Origin: Mesorhizobium sp.
GTDB lineage: Bacteria > Pseudomonadota > Alphaproteobacteria > Rhizobiales > Rhizobiaceae
Assembly (NCBI GenBank): GCA_019635735.1
Contig: JAHBYX010000001.1
Location: 682,001 to 746,000, forward strand
Length of the DNA stretch: 64,000 nucleotides
Reading direction: 5' to 3'
A program made the translations under genes and the position numbers. Position 1 is the first letter of the stretch, and every line of letters begins with the position of its first letter. Of this stretch, positions 63,936-64,000 are shown in pieces. The notes beneath the pieces are model-generated. The model saw only the letters and a list, made by a program, of their open reading frames with translations, did no database searches and was not told the origin of the DNA.

Positions 63936-64000
63936 TCACCGCCCTCTCAGCACTCCCACCGTCGCCTTGCCATCCGTGAAATACCGGTCGCCGCCGCCGT
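63936..64000 (-). CDS. 3' end of an unidentified gene (runs off the right edge)
   Basis: Reading left from the window edge, one frame is open to a TGA at 63936-63938 and encodes the last residues GGDRYFTDGKATVGVLRGR. It is too short to identify. The repeat element lies between it and the FMN reductase. It could be noise, but a C-terminus of this type next to a repeat is plausible. Confidence 0.35.
   Translation of the reverse strand, partial: GGGDRYFTDGKATVGVLRGR

Overview
The window looks like a chromosomal segment of a high-GC alphaproteobacterium of the order Hyphomicrobiales (Rhizobiales), close to the Mesorhizobium/Aminobacter type. Evidence: a Sinorhizobium-like frcRBCAK fructose locus, a fused cysN/cysC sulfate-activation gene, a typical rhizobial palindromic intergenic element (2756-2806), DUF2793 and DUF1127 proteins, and pervasive GC-rich codons. 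No rRNA, CRISPR array, prophage or intact insertion sequence is visible.

Layout. (1) 1-6.3 kb: 5' part of glycogen phosphorylase, then a fructose-type ABC transporter (frcB, frcC, frcA, minus strand) divergent from the ROK regulator frcR and the kinase frcK. The divergent spacer carries a strong inverted repeat whose arms both contain TTGAC. (2) 6.3-7.1 kb: a HigB/HigA toxin-antitoxin pair with its own palindrome. (3) 7.1-10.7 kb: cysD, cysNC and cysQ, which make PAPS and remove its by-product PAP. (4) 11-24 kb: surface polysaccharide genes: a Wzy/WaaL-like protein, a FlaA1-type dehydratase, an epimerase, an initiating sugar transferase, a GT2, a WsaF-like rhamnosyltransferase, a sulfotransferase, a secreted GH42-like protein, a methyltransferase, an SDR epimerase and the ABC exporter ATPase. 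The stretch 18.4-22.35 kb is clearly AT-richer, carries an IS3 OrfA relic and looks acquired. (5) 24.2-25.7 kb: a PepSY-like secreted protein and the exporter permease. (6) 25.7-36.7 kb: a near-complete type II secretion system in two divergent blocks (gspG, prepilin peptidase and gspD on minus; gspL, M, C/N, K, E, F, H, I, J on plus). (7) 36.8-44.2 kb: an acidic orphan protein, rmlACBD (dTDP-L-rhamnose), a pirin, a phage-tail-fibre-like DUF2793 protein and a second GT2.

(8) 44.3-64 kb: mostly housekeeping and accessory genes: tRNA-Gln, bioY, an MBL-fold hydrolase, DUF1499, an acyl-CoA ligase, a 270-bp inverted-repeat element, two unknown proteins, a class III aminotransferase, a TetR regulator, a homocysteine S-methyltransferase-like protein, DUF1127, GNAT, an AhpD-like protein, DUF1801, an AHSA1/ArsR pair, ppdK, a thioesterase, a desaturase, and a divergent HxlR/FMN-reductase pair.

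How the parts may work together (inference): rmlACBD supplies dTDP-rhamnose; the WsaF-like and GT2 enzymes build a rhamnose-containing glycan on a lipid carrier primed by the sugar transferase; the ABC exporter moves it across the inner membrane; the sulfotransferase may decorate it with sulfate from PAPS made by the cys genes. The T2SS lies between exporter and rhamnose genes and could secrete proteins such as the GH42-like hydrolase that act on this glycan at the cell surface.
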